Part shown: positions 1 through 5,007 of the stretch, one piece after another
Numbering within the stretch: position 1 is the stretch's first letter
Layout of the letters: every line of letters begins with the position of its first letter
Assembly (NCBI GenBank): GCA_964249405.1
Contig: CAXUBX010000155.1
Coordinates: forward strand, 1 to 5,007
DNA from: CAXTPV01 sp964249405
Lineage (GTDB): Bacteria; Pseudomonadota; Alphaproteobacteria; Acetobacterales; Acetobacteraceae
DNA length: 5,007 nt
Direction: 5' to 3'
Translations under genes and position numbers: made by a program
Notes under the pieces: generated by a model
Told to the model about the DNA's origin: nothing
Seen by the model: the letters and a program-made list of their open reading frames with translations, nothing else
The model's database searches: none

Positions 1-381
1 CTGCTCGCCGGCACCGACGAGGCGCCCGGCGAGGTGTTCCTCTACCAGGGCCGCTCCTACAAATCCTATCGCGGCATGGGCTCGCTCGGCGCGATGGCGC
101 GCGGCTCCGCCGACCGCTACTTCCAGCAGGAGATCAAGGACACGCTGAAGCTCGTCCCCGAGGGGATCGAGGGCCGCGTCGCCTACAAGGGGCCGGCCTC
201 GGGGGTGATCCACCAGCTCGTCGGCGGCTTGCGCGCCGGCATGGGCTACACGGGAAGTGCCGCGATCGACGATCTGCAGTCGCGCGCCCGGTTCCGTCGC
301 GTCACCGGCGCGGGCCTCCGCGAGAGCCACGTCCACGACGTCGCGATCACCCGCGAGGCCCCGAACTACCGGCAGGAGTAA
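1..381 (+). CDS. guaB: IMP dehydrogenase, C-terminal part (5' end outside window)
   Basis: This is the last 126 codons of IMP dehydrogenase, the cytosolic enzyme that oxidises IMP to XMP with NAD+ in the first committed step of guanine nucleotide synthesis. The reading frame is open from base 1 and ends with TAA at 379-381. Visible family signatures are YKSYRGMGSLGAM followed by RGSADRYFQ, which is the segment around the mobile flap that closes over IMP, then LVPEGIEGRV, then HQLVGGLRAGMGYTG, and the end motif ESHVHDVAITREAPNY. These match the C-terminal end of bacterial IMPDH closely, and the protein ends at the expected place, so it appears intact as far as seen. The catalytic Cys loop and the CBS domains lie to the left of the window. 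A GTG at base 34 is an internal Val codon, not a start. The gene converges on the next gene with 10 bases between stops. The LVPEGIEG wording favours an alphaproteobacterial host. Confidence 0.97.
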   Translation: MLAGTDEAPGEVFLYQGRSYKSYRGMGSLGAMARGSADRYFQQEIKDTLKLVPEGIEGRVAYKGPASGVIHQLVGGLRAGMGYTGSAAIDDLQSRARFRRVTGAGLRESHVHDVAITREAPNYRQE

Positions 382-391
382 CCCCGGCCCC

Positions 392-1549
392 CTACTTCGC
401 GAGGACCGCGCGCCCGGTGAGCCGGCGCGCGACACGCCGGAGCCGCGGCGTCGTCGCGATCCGGAACGCGAGGCGCGCCGCCACGTGCGGGTAGTCGCGC
501 GGCCCGACGAGCGCCATCGCCTCGCGGGGCCGCGCCGCGGCGCCGAGCCGGGCCGCGCTCCCCCAGGCCATCATCCGGAGGGCGCGCGCGTTGTCCGGCG
601 CGAGCAGGTCGCCATGCCGGAGCAGCGCGGCGCGCGCGAACCGGCAATCGGCGAGCGAGAGCTCGAACGGCCGGTAGTTCGCGAGCGAGACGAGCTTTGC
701 CGACGCCATGATCGCGAGCCGGGCTTCCTCCTCCGGGGTGAGGCTGAGGCGGCGCGCGGCGACGCCCACCATGGCCTCGAGATCGGCCGCCGCCCGCGCC
801 GCGCCGAGAAGCTCCCGCGGAAACGCGAGATCGGGCACGGCGCGCGACCGTCGCGCCGCCGAGAGGCCCGCGAGCTGGGAGAAGACCGACATCACCCGCC
901 CGTTCACCAGCGACGCCCCGCTCAGGCTCCCGGTGTGCATCCGGTAGTCGCCGAGGATCTCGGGGAGGTTGTGCAGCCGGCCAAGCTCGCCGAGGCGCCA
1001 GTAGAGGTCCGTGTCCTCGGCCAGGAACACGTGCCGGTAGCCGCCGGCCGCGGTCGCCGCCTCGCGCCGGACCATCAGGAACGGGTGGCAGATATAGGGC
1101 TCGTGCGAGGGTGCGACGAGCGGCGAGGCGAGGCTCGGGTCCTCGAACTCGCCGATCGTACCGGTCGGACGGCCGAACTCGTCGATGTGCCGCACCGAGC
1201 AGCCCACCGCGACCATGTCCGGACGATCACGGAGAAAGCCGGCCTGCCGTTCGAGGCGCCCCGGATACGACAGGTCGTCGGCGTCGAAGCGCGCGATCAG
1301 CGGCGCGCGGCACTCGGCCAGGCCGCGGTTGAGCGCATCCACGATCCCGCCGTTCTCCTGCCGGACGACGAGGATGCGCTCGTCGTCCGCCGCCATCCGG
1401 GCGAGGATCTCCGCGGTCGCGTCCGTCGAGCCGTCGTCGACAACCACGATCCGGATGTCGCGAAGCGTCTGGCGCTGGATCGTGCCGATCGACTGCTCGA
1501 CCGTCGCGGCGGCGTTGTAGGCGGGAATGAGGACGTCGATCGGCGTCAC
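392..1549 (-). CDS. Family 2 glycosyltransferase (GT-A fold), 385 aa
   Basis: This is a cytosolic or membrane-associated inverting glycosyltransferase that would move a sugar from a nucleotide-sugar donor to a surface-glycan intermediate. The GT2 domain starts at once: IDVLIPAYNAAATVEQSI (residues 4-21), VVDDGSTD (36-43) for nucleotide binding, ENGGIVDALNRGL (65-77), ARFDADD (86-92) carrying the metal-binding DXD, CHPFLMVRR (154-162), and LAEDTDLYWRL (176-186) with the ED pair expected near the catalytic base, followed by YRMHTGSLS. All key residues are present. Beyond about residue 215 lies a 170-residue, Ala/Arg/Leu-rich and probably helical C-terminal region without a recognised motif. No membrane segment is evident. 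The start is GTG at 1549, with a G-rich run (GGGGG, spacer 7) as a weak ribosome site; the GT2 fold leaves no room for a later start. It follows the 1691-2548 gene on the same strand after 141 bases, so it may share a transcript. Donor and acceptor cannot be assigned. Confidence 0.93.
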   Translation of the reverse strand: MTPIDVLIPAYNAAATVEQSIGTIQRQTLRDIRIVVVDDGSTDATAEILARMAADDERILVVRQENGGIVDALNRGLAECRAPLIARFDADDLSYPGRLERQAGFLRDRPDMVAVGCSVRHIDEFGRPTGTIGEFEDPSLASPLVAPSHEPYICHPFLMVRREAATAAGGYRHVFLAEDTDLYWRLGELGRLHNLPEILGDYRMHTGSLSGASLVNGRVMSVFSQLAGLSAARRSRAVPDLAFPRELLGAARAAADLEAMVGVAARRLSLTPEEEARLAIMASAKLVSLANYRPFELSLADCRFARAALLRHGDLLAPDNARALRMMAWGSAARLGAAARPREAMALVGPRDYPHVAARLAFRIATTPRLRRVARRLTGRAVLAK

Positions 1550-1690
1550 GCGCGAGCCCCCGCGCGCTCGGGCCGGTCCGCGCAGGCGATGGCGTCTTCG
1601 TCATGCCGCGCGACCCGCGGTGCCGCGGAGGCCGGAACAGGACCCTCTCCCTTCCTCACGATGGAGGCCTCTCCCCGTCTCTTCCCGCCC
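1550..1690 (-). other. Spacer between two minus-strand genes; purine-rich, possible small leader frame
   Basis: The 141 bases between the stop of the upstream gene and the start of the glycosyltransferase are strongly purine-rich when read on the - strand, especially 1641-1690. This part holds several ribosome-site-like strings such as GGGAGAGG and GAGGAAGGGAGAGGG. A 37-codon frame can be read from GTG at 1659 (GAGAGG, spacer 8) to a TGA that overlaps the glycosyltransferase start as GTGA (1549-1546). Its amino acid make-up (Ala, Arg, Pro) is what non-coding high-GC DNA gives by chance, so it is not called as a gene. A short stem CCGCG-GCAC-CGCGG lies near 1613-1629. No convincing promoter or terminator was found. 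Confidence 0.35.
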
Positions 1691-2548
1691 TCATAGCATG
1701 ATCGCTTTCGTTCCCGTCCGGAGCCCGCGACGGCCCCGGCCCCGCAGATTGACCTGGATCCGCCGCCCGATCCGCTGCGCGAGCGGGCGGACCGCCTGCG
1801 CCCGCTCGTTCCGCGCGAGCCGCGCCGCGTAGGCGTCGCCGTACAGCACGGGATGGAAGATCCGGTCGTGCCGCTCCCGGAACGTGCCGGCCGTGCCGTC
1901 GAGGAGGTTGTCGAAACCGAACGTCTCGCGGTCGTAGACGGGAGCGCCGAGATCGTTGAGGTCCGCGTAGCGCAGCCCGGCATGCGCGACCTCGGTCGCG
2001 ACGAACACCTCGTCGTTCGGCCAGAACAGGCGATCCCTGATCCTCCACCGCCCTCGCCGCCGCTCGCGGAGGCAGAGATCGACGGCCGCCGCCGACACCC
2101 GGATGAAGCAGAACATCGCCCGCTTGATCCCGGTCGGATGCGGACGTCCGGTCTGCGACCACCACCAGTCGTCGGTGGACGCGTTGAGATAGGTCGCGAG
2201 GAGGTCGACGTCCGGATACGCCGCGAAGCGTCCGAACAGGGCCGACATGGTCGGGAACGAGTGCTCCACGTCGGGCTCCAGCAGCCAGTAGAACCGCTCG
2301 TCCGGGAAACGCTGCCGCGCCAGGTAGAGCGCGTAGTCGCCGTTCCGCCAGGCGAAGTCCGACGTGCAGTGAAGCCCGATCGCCCGGCATGCCGCGCGCG
2401 TCAGCCCGATCTTCTCGTGCCCGCCGACGTCGAGGACGCCCCTGGTCTCGTCGGCGGCGACGGCGACGCGCTCCGTGCCCACGCCTTCGAGCCGGCGCAT
2501 GAGCGACGCCTCCCGGTCCCCGAAAACATGCGTCCGGAGAAGGATCAC
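1691..2548 (-). CDS. Unrecognised protein, possibly a GT-A-like glycosyltransferase, 285 aa
   Basis: I do not recognise this family. The protein begins ILLRTHVFG at what looks like a first beta strand and has no signal peptide or membrane segment. Features suggestive of a GT-A nucleotide-sugar enzyme are RFYWLLEPDVEHSF (residues 85-98), where the acidic pair in EPD follows a hydrophobic strand much as a DXD does, and FWPNDEVFVATEVAH (175-189), where Glu or Asp could act as the base. Other notable strings are DFAWRNGDYALYLARQRFP (64-82), a Trp cluster DDWWWSQTGRPHPTGIKRA (126-144) and FHPVLYGD (231-238). The last 40 residues are Arg-rich (GRRIQVNLRGRGRRGLR), perhaps for contact with membrane lipid or nucleic acid. 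The chosen start is GTG at 2548 because AAGGGAG lies 7 bases upstream; an in-frame GTG at 2608 would add 20 residues and has no clear ribosome site. It stands divergent to the WbsX gene and upstream of a GT2 gene on its own strand, which supports a glycan role. Gene reality is secure; function is inference. Confidence 0.85.
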   Translation of the reverse strand: MILLRTHVFGDREASLMRRLEGVGTERVAVAADETRGVLDVGGHEKIGLTRAACRAIGLHCTSDFAWRNGDYALYLARQRFPDERFYWLLEPDVEHSFPTMSALFGRFAAYPDVDLLATYLNASTDDWWWSQTGRPHPTGIKRAMFCFIRVSAAAVDLCLRERRRGRWRIRDRLFWPNDEVFVATEVAHAGLRYADLNDLGAPVYDRETFGFDNLLDGTAGTFRERHDRIFHPVLYGDAYAARLARNERAQAVRPLAQRIGRRIQVNLRGRGRRGLRTGTKAIML

Positions 2549-2555
2549 CGCACCG

Positions 2556-2562
2556 CTCCCTT
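2556..2562 (-). promoter_or_regulatory. Ribosome binding site deciding the start at 2548
   Basis: Read on the - strand the bases are AAGGGAG, followed by a 7-base spacer CGGTGCG and the GTG codon at 2548-2546. This is the best ribosome site near the 5' end of the frame and favours this start over the in-frame GTG at 2608. Confidence 0.65.
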
Positions 2563-2630
2563 GTTGCGGCGGATCCTTTGGCCCGACGCCGCGCGATCGG
2601 CAAGTCACATCTGGGCCGAGGGGTGACGAA

Positions 2631-2663
2631 CCCGCCGCCCTGGGGCAGTCTTCCCCCGGCGGG
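2631..2663. repeat. Imperfect inverted repeat (hairpin) in the divergent region
   Basis: Arms CCCGCCG (2631-2637) and CGGCGGG (2657-2663) pair perfectly over 7 bases. Inside them GGGG (2642-2645) pairs with CCCC (2653-2656) around the 7-base loop CAGTCTT, leaving a 4-base bulge CCCT on the left side only. In RNA this would be a strong stem 83 bases upstream of the WbsX start. It could be a leader structure for the + strand pair, a barrier between the divergent units, or a protein-binding site. No T run follows on either strand, so it is not a classic intrinsic terminator. Confidence 0.45.
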
Positions 2664-2729
2664 TCGCGCCGGCCCCGTCGACCTGTCAGGCGAGTTCATC
2701 GCCGAACGCTTCCTCGTCTCGATCAATGC

Positions 2730-2737
2730 AAGAGGTG
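2730..2737 (+). promoter_or_regulatory. Ribosome binding site deciding the start at 2746
   Basis: AAGAGGTG ends 8 bases before the ATG at 2746; GAGGTG matches the complement of the 16S rRNA tail. It selects this ATG over the longer in-frame extension reaching back to 2578, whose translation (Arg-, Pro- and Gly-rich) has no family similarity. Confidence 0.75.
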
Positions 2738-2745
2738 TTCGACGC

Positions 2746-3909
2746 ATGTCTGCCACCGCTGCCCGCCTGATCGCTTTCTACTTGCCTCAGTTCTTCCCGA
2801 TCCCCGAGAACGACGAGTGGTGGGGCAAAGGCTTCACCGAATGGACCAACGTCGCGAGCGCGCGGCCGCTGTTCCCGGGGCACCGCCAGCCGCACGTTCC
2901 GGCCGATCTCGGCTTCTACGATCTTCGCGTCCCCGAGACCCGGGAGGCGCAGGCACGCCTCGCGAGGGAGGCCGGCGTCGAGGGCTTCTGCTATTGGCAC
3001 TACTGGTTCGGGAACGGCCGGCGCATCCTCGAGCGCCCCTTCAACGAGGTGCTCGCGAGCGGCGCGCCGGACCTTCCCTTCTGCCTCGCCTGGGCGAACC
3101 AGTCCTGGACCGGCATCTGGCACGGGCTCTCCGACCAGGTGCTGCTCGAGCAGACCTATCCCGGACCCGAGGACGCGGAACGCCATTTCGCCTGGTGTCT
3201 CGAGGCGTTCCGCGACCGGCGCCACATGCGCGTCGACGGCCGGCCGATCTTCGTGGTCTTCGCGCCCCACGACATGCCGTCGACCGGGGAGTTCGCGCGG
3301 TCCTGGCGGGCGATGGCCGAGCGCGCCGGCCTTCCCGGCCTCTTCCTCGTCGCCATCGGCAACGTTTTCAAGGAGGGCGTCGATCCGTACCGCCATCCGA
3401 TCTACGAGCCGTTCGACGCGGTGACGCCGCTGACGCCGCACGACTATCTCGAGGGACCGGGCCGCCTCGAGGTCCGGACCATGCGGCGCAAGCTTCGCGA
3501 GATCGACCTCGGCGTCCTGAACTTCGCAAAGTTCGGGCGCTTCCGGCGGCCGAAGCGGATCGACTACGCCGCGGTGGTCCGCCACGCGCTCGAAGCCATG
3601 CCGGACGAGGAACGCTTCCTCCCCTCCGTCCTGCCGAACTGGGACAACACGCCGCGCTCGTCCTATCGGGGCGTCGTCTACGAGAACGCGACGCCCGCGC
3701 TCTTCGAGGCCTATCTGGGCAAGGCGCTGCGGCGGGTCGCCGGCCGGCCGGCCGAGAAGCGCATCATTTTCCTCAAGGCGTGGAACGAGTGGGCCGAGGG
3801 AAACTACGTCGAACCCGACACGAGGTGGGGCCGGGCCTATCTCGACGCGATCCGGCACGTGATGCGCCCCGGAGAGCGTGAGACGGGCCGGCCGGGTCCG
3901 GGACGGTGA
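2746..3909 (+). CDS. WbsX-type / glycoside hydrolase family 99-like protein, 387 aa
   Basis: This belongs to the family annotated as glycosyltransferase WbsX or GH99-like (Pfam Glyco_tran_WbsX), found in O-antigen, capsule and rhamnan clusters. It is expected to act on cell-surface polysaccharide; whether members transfer or hydrolyse sugars is not settled. Visible hallmarks are RLIAFYLPQFFPIPEND (residues 7-23), WWGKGFTEWTNV (25-36), PLFPGHRQPHVPADLGFYDLR (split over 41-61), GFCYWHYWF (80-88), FCLAWANQSWTGIWHG (112-127), LPNWDNTPR (296-304) and KAWNEWAEGNYVEPD (344-358), with conserved Trp, Asn and Glu residues typical of a TIM-barrel sugar-binding cleft. Length is that of the family's core domain, with no signal peptide or extra domain. 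Where many relatives read WANENW, this has WANQSW (117-121), so one acidic residue is replaced by Gln. The ATG at 2746 is supported by GAGGTG 8 bases before it and by family start position. The stop overlaps the next gene by 4 bases, indicating one transcript and coupled translation. Confidence 0.93.
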   Translation: MSATAARLIAFYLPQFFPIPENDEWWGKGFTEWTNVASARPLFPGHRQPHVPADLGFYDLRVPETREAQARLAREAGVEGFCYWHYWFGNGRRILERPFNEVLASGAPDLPFCLAWANQSWTGIWHGLSDQVLLEQTYPGPEDAERHFAWCLEAFRDRRHMRVDGRPIFVVFAPHDMPSTGEFARSWRAMAERAGLPGLFLVAIGNVFKEGVDPYRHPIYEPFDAVTPLTPHDYLEGPGRLEVRTMRRKLREIDLGVLNFAKFGRFRRPKRIDYAAVVRHALEAMPDEERFLPSVLPNWDNTPRSSYRGVVYENATPALFEAYLGKALRRVAGRPAEKRIIFLKAWNEWAEGNYVEPDTRWGRAYLDAIRHVMRPGERETGRPGPGR

Positions 3910-4955
3910 CCCTGACGCTCGTCGGCGACGCGGCGGACTTCCGGTCCGGATCCGGCATCGGGCCCTCCTGGGAGCACACGGTCCTTCTCGAAGCGCCGGG
4001 CGTCACGTCGCTCGCATTGGACCGGTTCCGCACCGATCGTGCTCGCCGCCTGCTGCAGGCCGACCGGCTCGACGTCCTGCAGGCGATCCGGCTCGGCCGT
4101 CGTCTCCGGGGATGCCCCGCGGTGCTGGCGCAGAGCGAGAGCAGCGGCCACGTCGCGGCCCTCGCCACGACGCTGGTTCCTTCGAGAACCCGGCTCCACA
4201 TCATCTTCCACGGCCACGGCTGGCAGACCCGTCGGAGAAGGGCGTTCGCCGCCCTCTGCCGGCGCAATCCGCGCATCCATTTCTGCGCCCTGTCCGGATC
4301 GCTGGCCGACATCCTGGTCGACGAGCTCGGGATCCCCGCGTCGCGCGTCCGCGTCACCGGCTTCGGCGTGGACGCCGAGTTCTTCAGGCCGGAGCCCCGT
4401 TCGACACGCAAGGTGGTCGTCAGCGCCGGGACGGCGTCGCGCGACTACCGGTTGCTCGCCGACGCCGTCCGGGGGATCGATGCCGAGGTCCACGTCGCGG
4501 CCGACAGCACCTGGTACCGGGAGCGGCTCAATCTCGACGGGAGCGACGCGCCGCCGAACCTGACGCTCGCCAGCGCCGGCAACTACGCCAACCTGCGCGC
4601 CCTGTACGCGCGGGCCAGCGTCGTGGTGGTGCCGCTGCAGGACGTGCGCTTCGCGTGCGGCTACGCCGTCATCGCCGAAGCGATGGCGATGGGCAAGGCC
4701 GTGGTCGCGACGCGCACCGGAGCGCCGAGCGATCTCGTCGAGCCCGGCGTCACGGGCCTCTACGTGCCTCCCGGCGATGCGGCGGCCCTGCGGGACGCGA
4801 TCGGCCTCCTGCTCGCCGATCCCGACCGGGCGGGAGCGATGGGCGACGCGGGTCGGCGCGCCGTCGAGCGGCGCTTCAACGTCAGGGACTACGCGGCAAG
4901 GCTCCTGGCGGCGACGGCGCTGCCCAGCGGCGCCCCCAGGCCCGCATCCCATTGA
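3906..4955 (+). CDS. Family 4 glycosyltransferase (GT-B fold), 349 aa
   Basis: This is a probable retaining glycosyltransferase that acts at the cytosolic face of the membrane on a glycan precursor. The N-terminal domain starts with LTLVGDA (2-9) and contains LHIIFHGHGW (97-106). The linker reads ALSGSLADILVDELGI (128-143) then RVTGFGVDAEFFRPE (149-163), a standard GT4 pattern for the start of the second Rossmann domain. The donor-binding part is ARASVVVVPLQD (235-246), CGYAVIAEAMAMGKAVVAT (251-269) and EPGVTGLYVPPGD (279-291). In the usual E-x7-E motif the second Glu is present (E258), but the first position is Ala (A250). The N-terminal domain lacks the common glycine-rich PxxGG loop and is short, so acceptor binding may be unusual. 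The GTG start forms GTGA with the stop of the WbsX gene; no strong ribosome site precedes it, so translation is probably coupled. GT4 identity is firm; sugar specificity is unknown. Confidence 0.92.
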   Translation: MTLTLVGDAADFRSGSGIGPSWEHTVLLEAPGVTSLALDRFRTDRARRLLQADRLDVLQAIRLGRRLRGCPAVLAQSESSGHVAALATTLVPSRTRLHIIFHGHGWQTRRRRAFAALCRRNPRIHFCALSGSLADILVDELGIPASRVRVTGFGVDAEFFRPEPRSTRKVVVSAGTASRDYRLLADAVRGIDAEVHVAADSTWYRERLNLDGSDAPPNLTLASAGNYANLRALYARASVVVVPLQDVRFACGYAVIAEAMAMGKAVVATRTGAPSDLVEPGVTGLYVPPGDAAALRDAIGLLLADPDRAGAMGDAGRRAVERRFNVRDYAARLLAATALPSGAPRPASH

Positions 4956-4968
4956 GATCGCCGGGGGT

Positions 4969-4987
4969 CCAGGCGCCCAGCGCCTGG
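4969..4987. terminator. Perfect 8-base hairpin after the GT4 gene, possible terminator
   Basis: CCAGGCGC (4969-4976) and GCGCCTGG (4980-4987) are perfect inverted copies around the 3-base loop CCA, 13 bases after the TGA of the glycosyltransferase. A GC-rich stem directly behind the last gene of a unit is what a transcription end looks like, but there is no T run after it on either strand, so classical intrinsic termination is not shown. It may instead protect the 3' end of the mRNA or belong to a dispersed palindromic repeat. Confidence 0.5.
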
Positions 4988-4996
4988 TGGGGTGCG

Positions 4997-5007
4997 GGGT
5001 GAAACCC
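4997..5007. repeat. Start of a second small inverted repeat, cut by the window edge
   Basis: GGGT (4997-5000) and ACCC (5004-5007) pair around GAA, and the stem may continue beyond the last base. It lies 9 bases after the hairpin at 4969-4987, making a tandem-hairpin arrangement. Four visible base pairs are few, so chance is possible. Confidence 0.3.

Larger units (their letters stand above)
2549..2745. promoter_or_regulatory. Divergent intergenic region holding the control sequences of both gene pairs
   Basis: These 197 bases separate the starts of two head-to-head genes and must contain the promoters for one or both directions, unless transcription comes from outside. I could not pick a convincing -35/-10 pair on either strand; alphaproteobacterial promoters in GC-rich DNA are often weakly conserved. 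The region holds an imperfect inverted repeat at 2631-2663 (listed separately) and a short GTCAC/GTGAC pair at 2604-2608 and 2623-2627 that could be chance. The sequence just before the WbsX start (about 2690-2745) is less GC-rich than its surroundings, which would suit a promoter for the + strand pair. Confidence 0.5.

Noticed and set aside
408..430. Inverted repeat GCGCGCC/GGCGCGC with a 9-base loop, 27 bases after the guaB stop, as a guaB terminator
   Set aside because: It lies within the GT2 coding sequence, has no T run, and GC-alternating 7-base pairs are common by chance at this composition.
257..1696. Long open frame on the + strand opposite the GT2 gene (479 codons)
   Set aside because: Its translation is dominated by Arg, Pro, Ala and Gly with no family motif. 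It is the antisense reading of a clear glycosyltransferase, as expected at high GC.
1853..2626. Open frame on the + strand opposite the unrecognised gene (257 codons)
   Set aside because: The - strand frame has a good ribosome site and protein-like composition with strand and motif structure. The + frame is rich in Arg, Pro, Glu and Val without pattern. It was considered because the - strand gene is unrecognised, but the - frame is clearly better.
2604..2627. GTCAC...GTGAC inverted pair as an operator
   Set aside because: Only 5 bases per arm with a 14-base spacer; expected by chance, with no second copy found nearby.
2578..2745. 56-codon N-terminal extension of the WbsX-type protein
   Set aside because: The extension reads through the hairpin and intergenic region, has no family similarity, and a good ribosome site precedes the ATG at 2746.
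3736..3752. GGCCGGCCGGCC run as a regulatory palindrome
   Set aside because: It lies inside the WbsX-type coding sequence and is explained by Gly, Arg and Pro codons.
2686..3858. Long open frame on the - strand opposite the WbsX-type gene (390 codons)
   Set aside because: The + strand frame has strong family motifs throughout; the antisense frame has none and starts inside the intergenic region without a ribosome site.
3837..4952. Long open frame on the - strand opposite the GT4 gene (371 codons)
   Set aside because: It is an antisense shadow of a GT4 with recognisable donor-binding motifs; the antisense product has no recognisable domain.

Overview
The window looks like a chromosomal segment of a high-GC alphaproteobacterium. 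Base composition is strongly GC-rich, with G or C at most third codon positions. The only housekeeping gene, the 3' end of guaB (IMP dehydrogenase), carries the C-terminal wording I associate with alphaproteobacterial enzymes. Genus cannot be fixed from this window; a Hyphomicrobiales or Rhodospirillales relative is an inference only.

Layout from left to right: (1) bases 1-381, the C-terminal end of guaB on the + strand, cut by the window edge. (2) 392-1549, a family 2 glycosyltransferase on the - strand, converging on guaB with only 10 bases between the stop codons. (3) 1550-1690, a short spacer that is purine-rich as read on the - strand. (4) 1691-2548, a 285-residue protein of unrecognised family on the - strand with features reminiscent of a GT-A glycosyltransferase. 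(5) 2549-2745, a divergent intergenic region with an imperfect hairpin. (6) 2746-3909, a WbsX-type (GH99-like) protein on the + strand. (7) 3906-4955, a family 4 glycosyltransferase overlapping the previous gene by 4 bases. (8) 4956-5007, tandem inverted repeats at the right edge, probably a transcription end or part of a dispersed repeat.

The four complete genes form a compact surface-glycan cassette of two divergent pairs that share one control region. The likely job is to add or process sugars on a cell-surface polysaccharide (O antigen, capsule or exopolysaccharide) or on a glycoprotein. Acceptor, donor sugars and linkage cannot be read from the sequence. No polymerase, flippase, export gene, sugar-nucleotide synthesis gene or mobile element is visible here, so the cassette is either part of a larger locus to the right or a small accessory set. 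The least explained element is the protein at 1691-2548. No RNA genes, CRISPR arrays or insertion sequences were seen.
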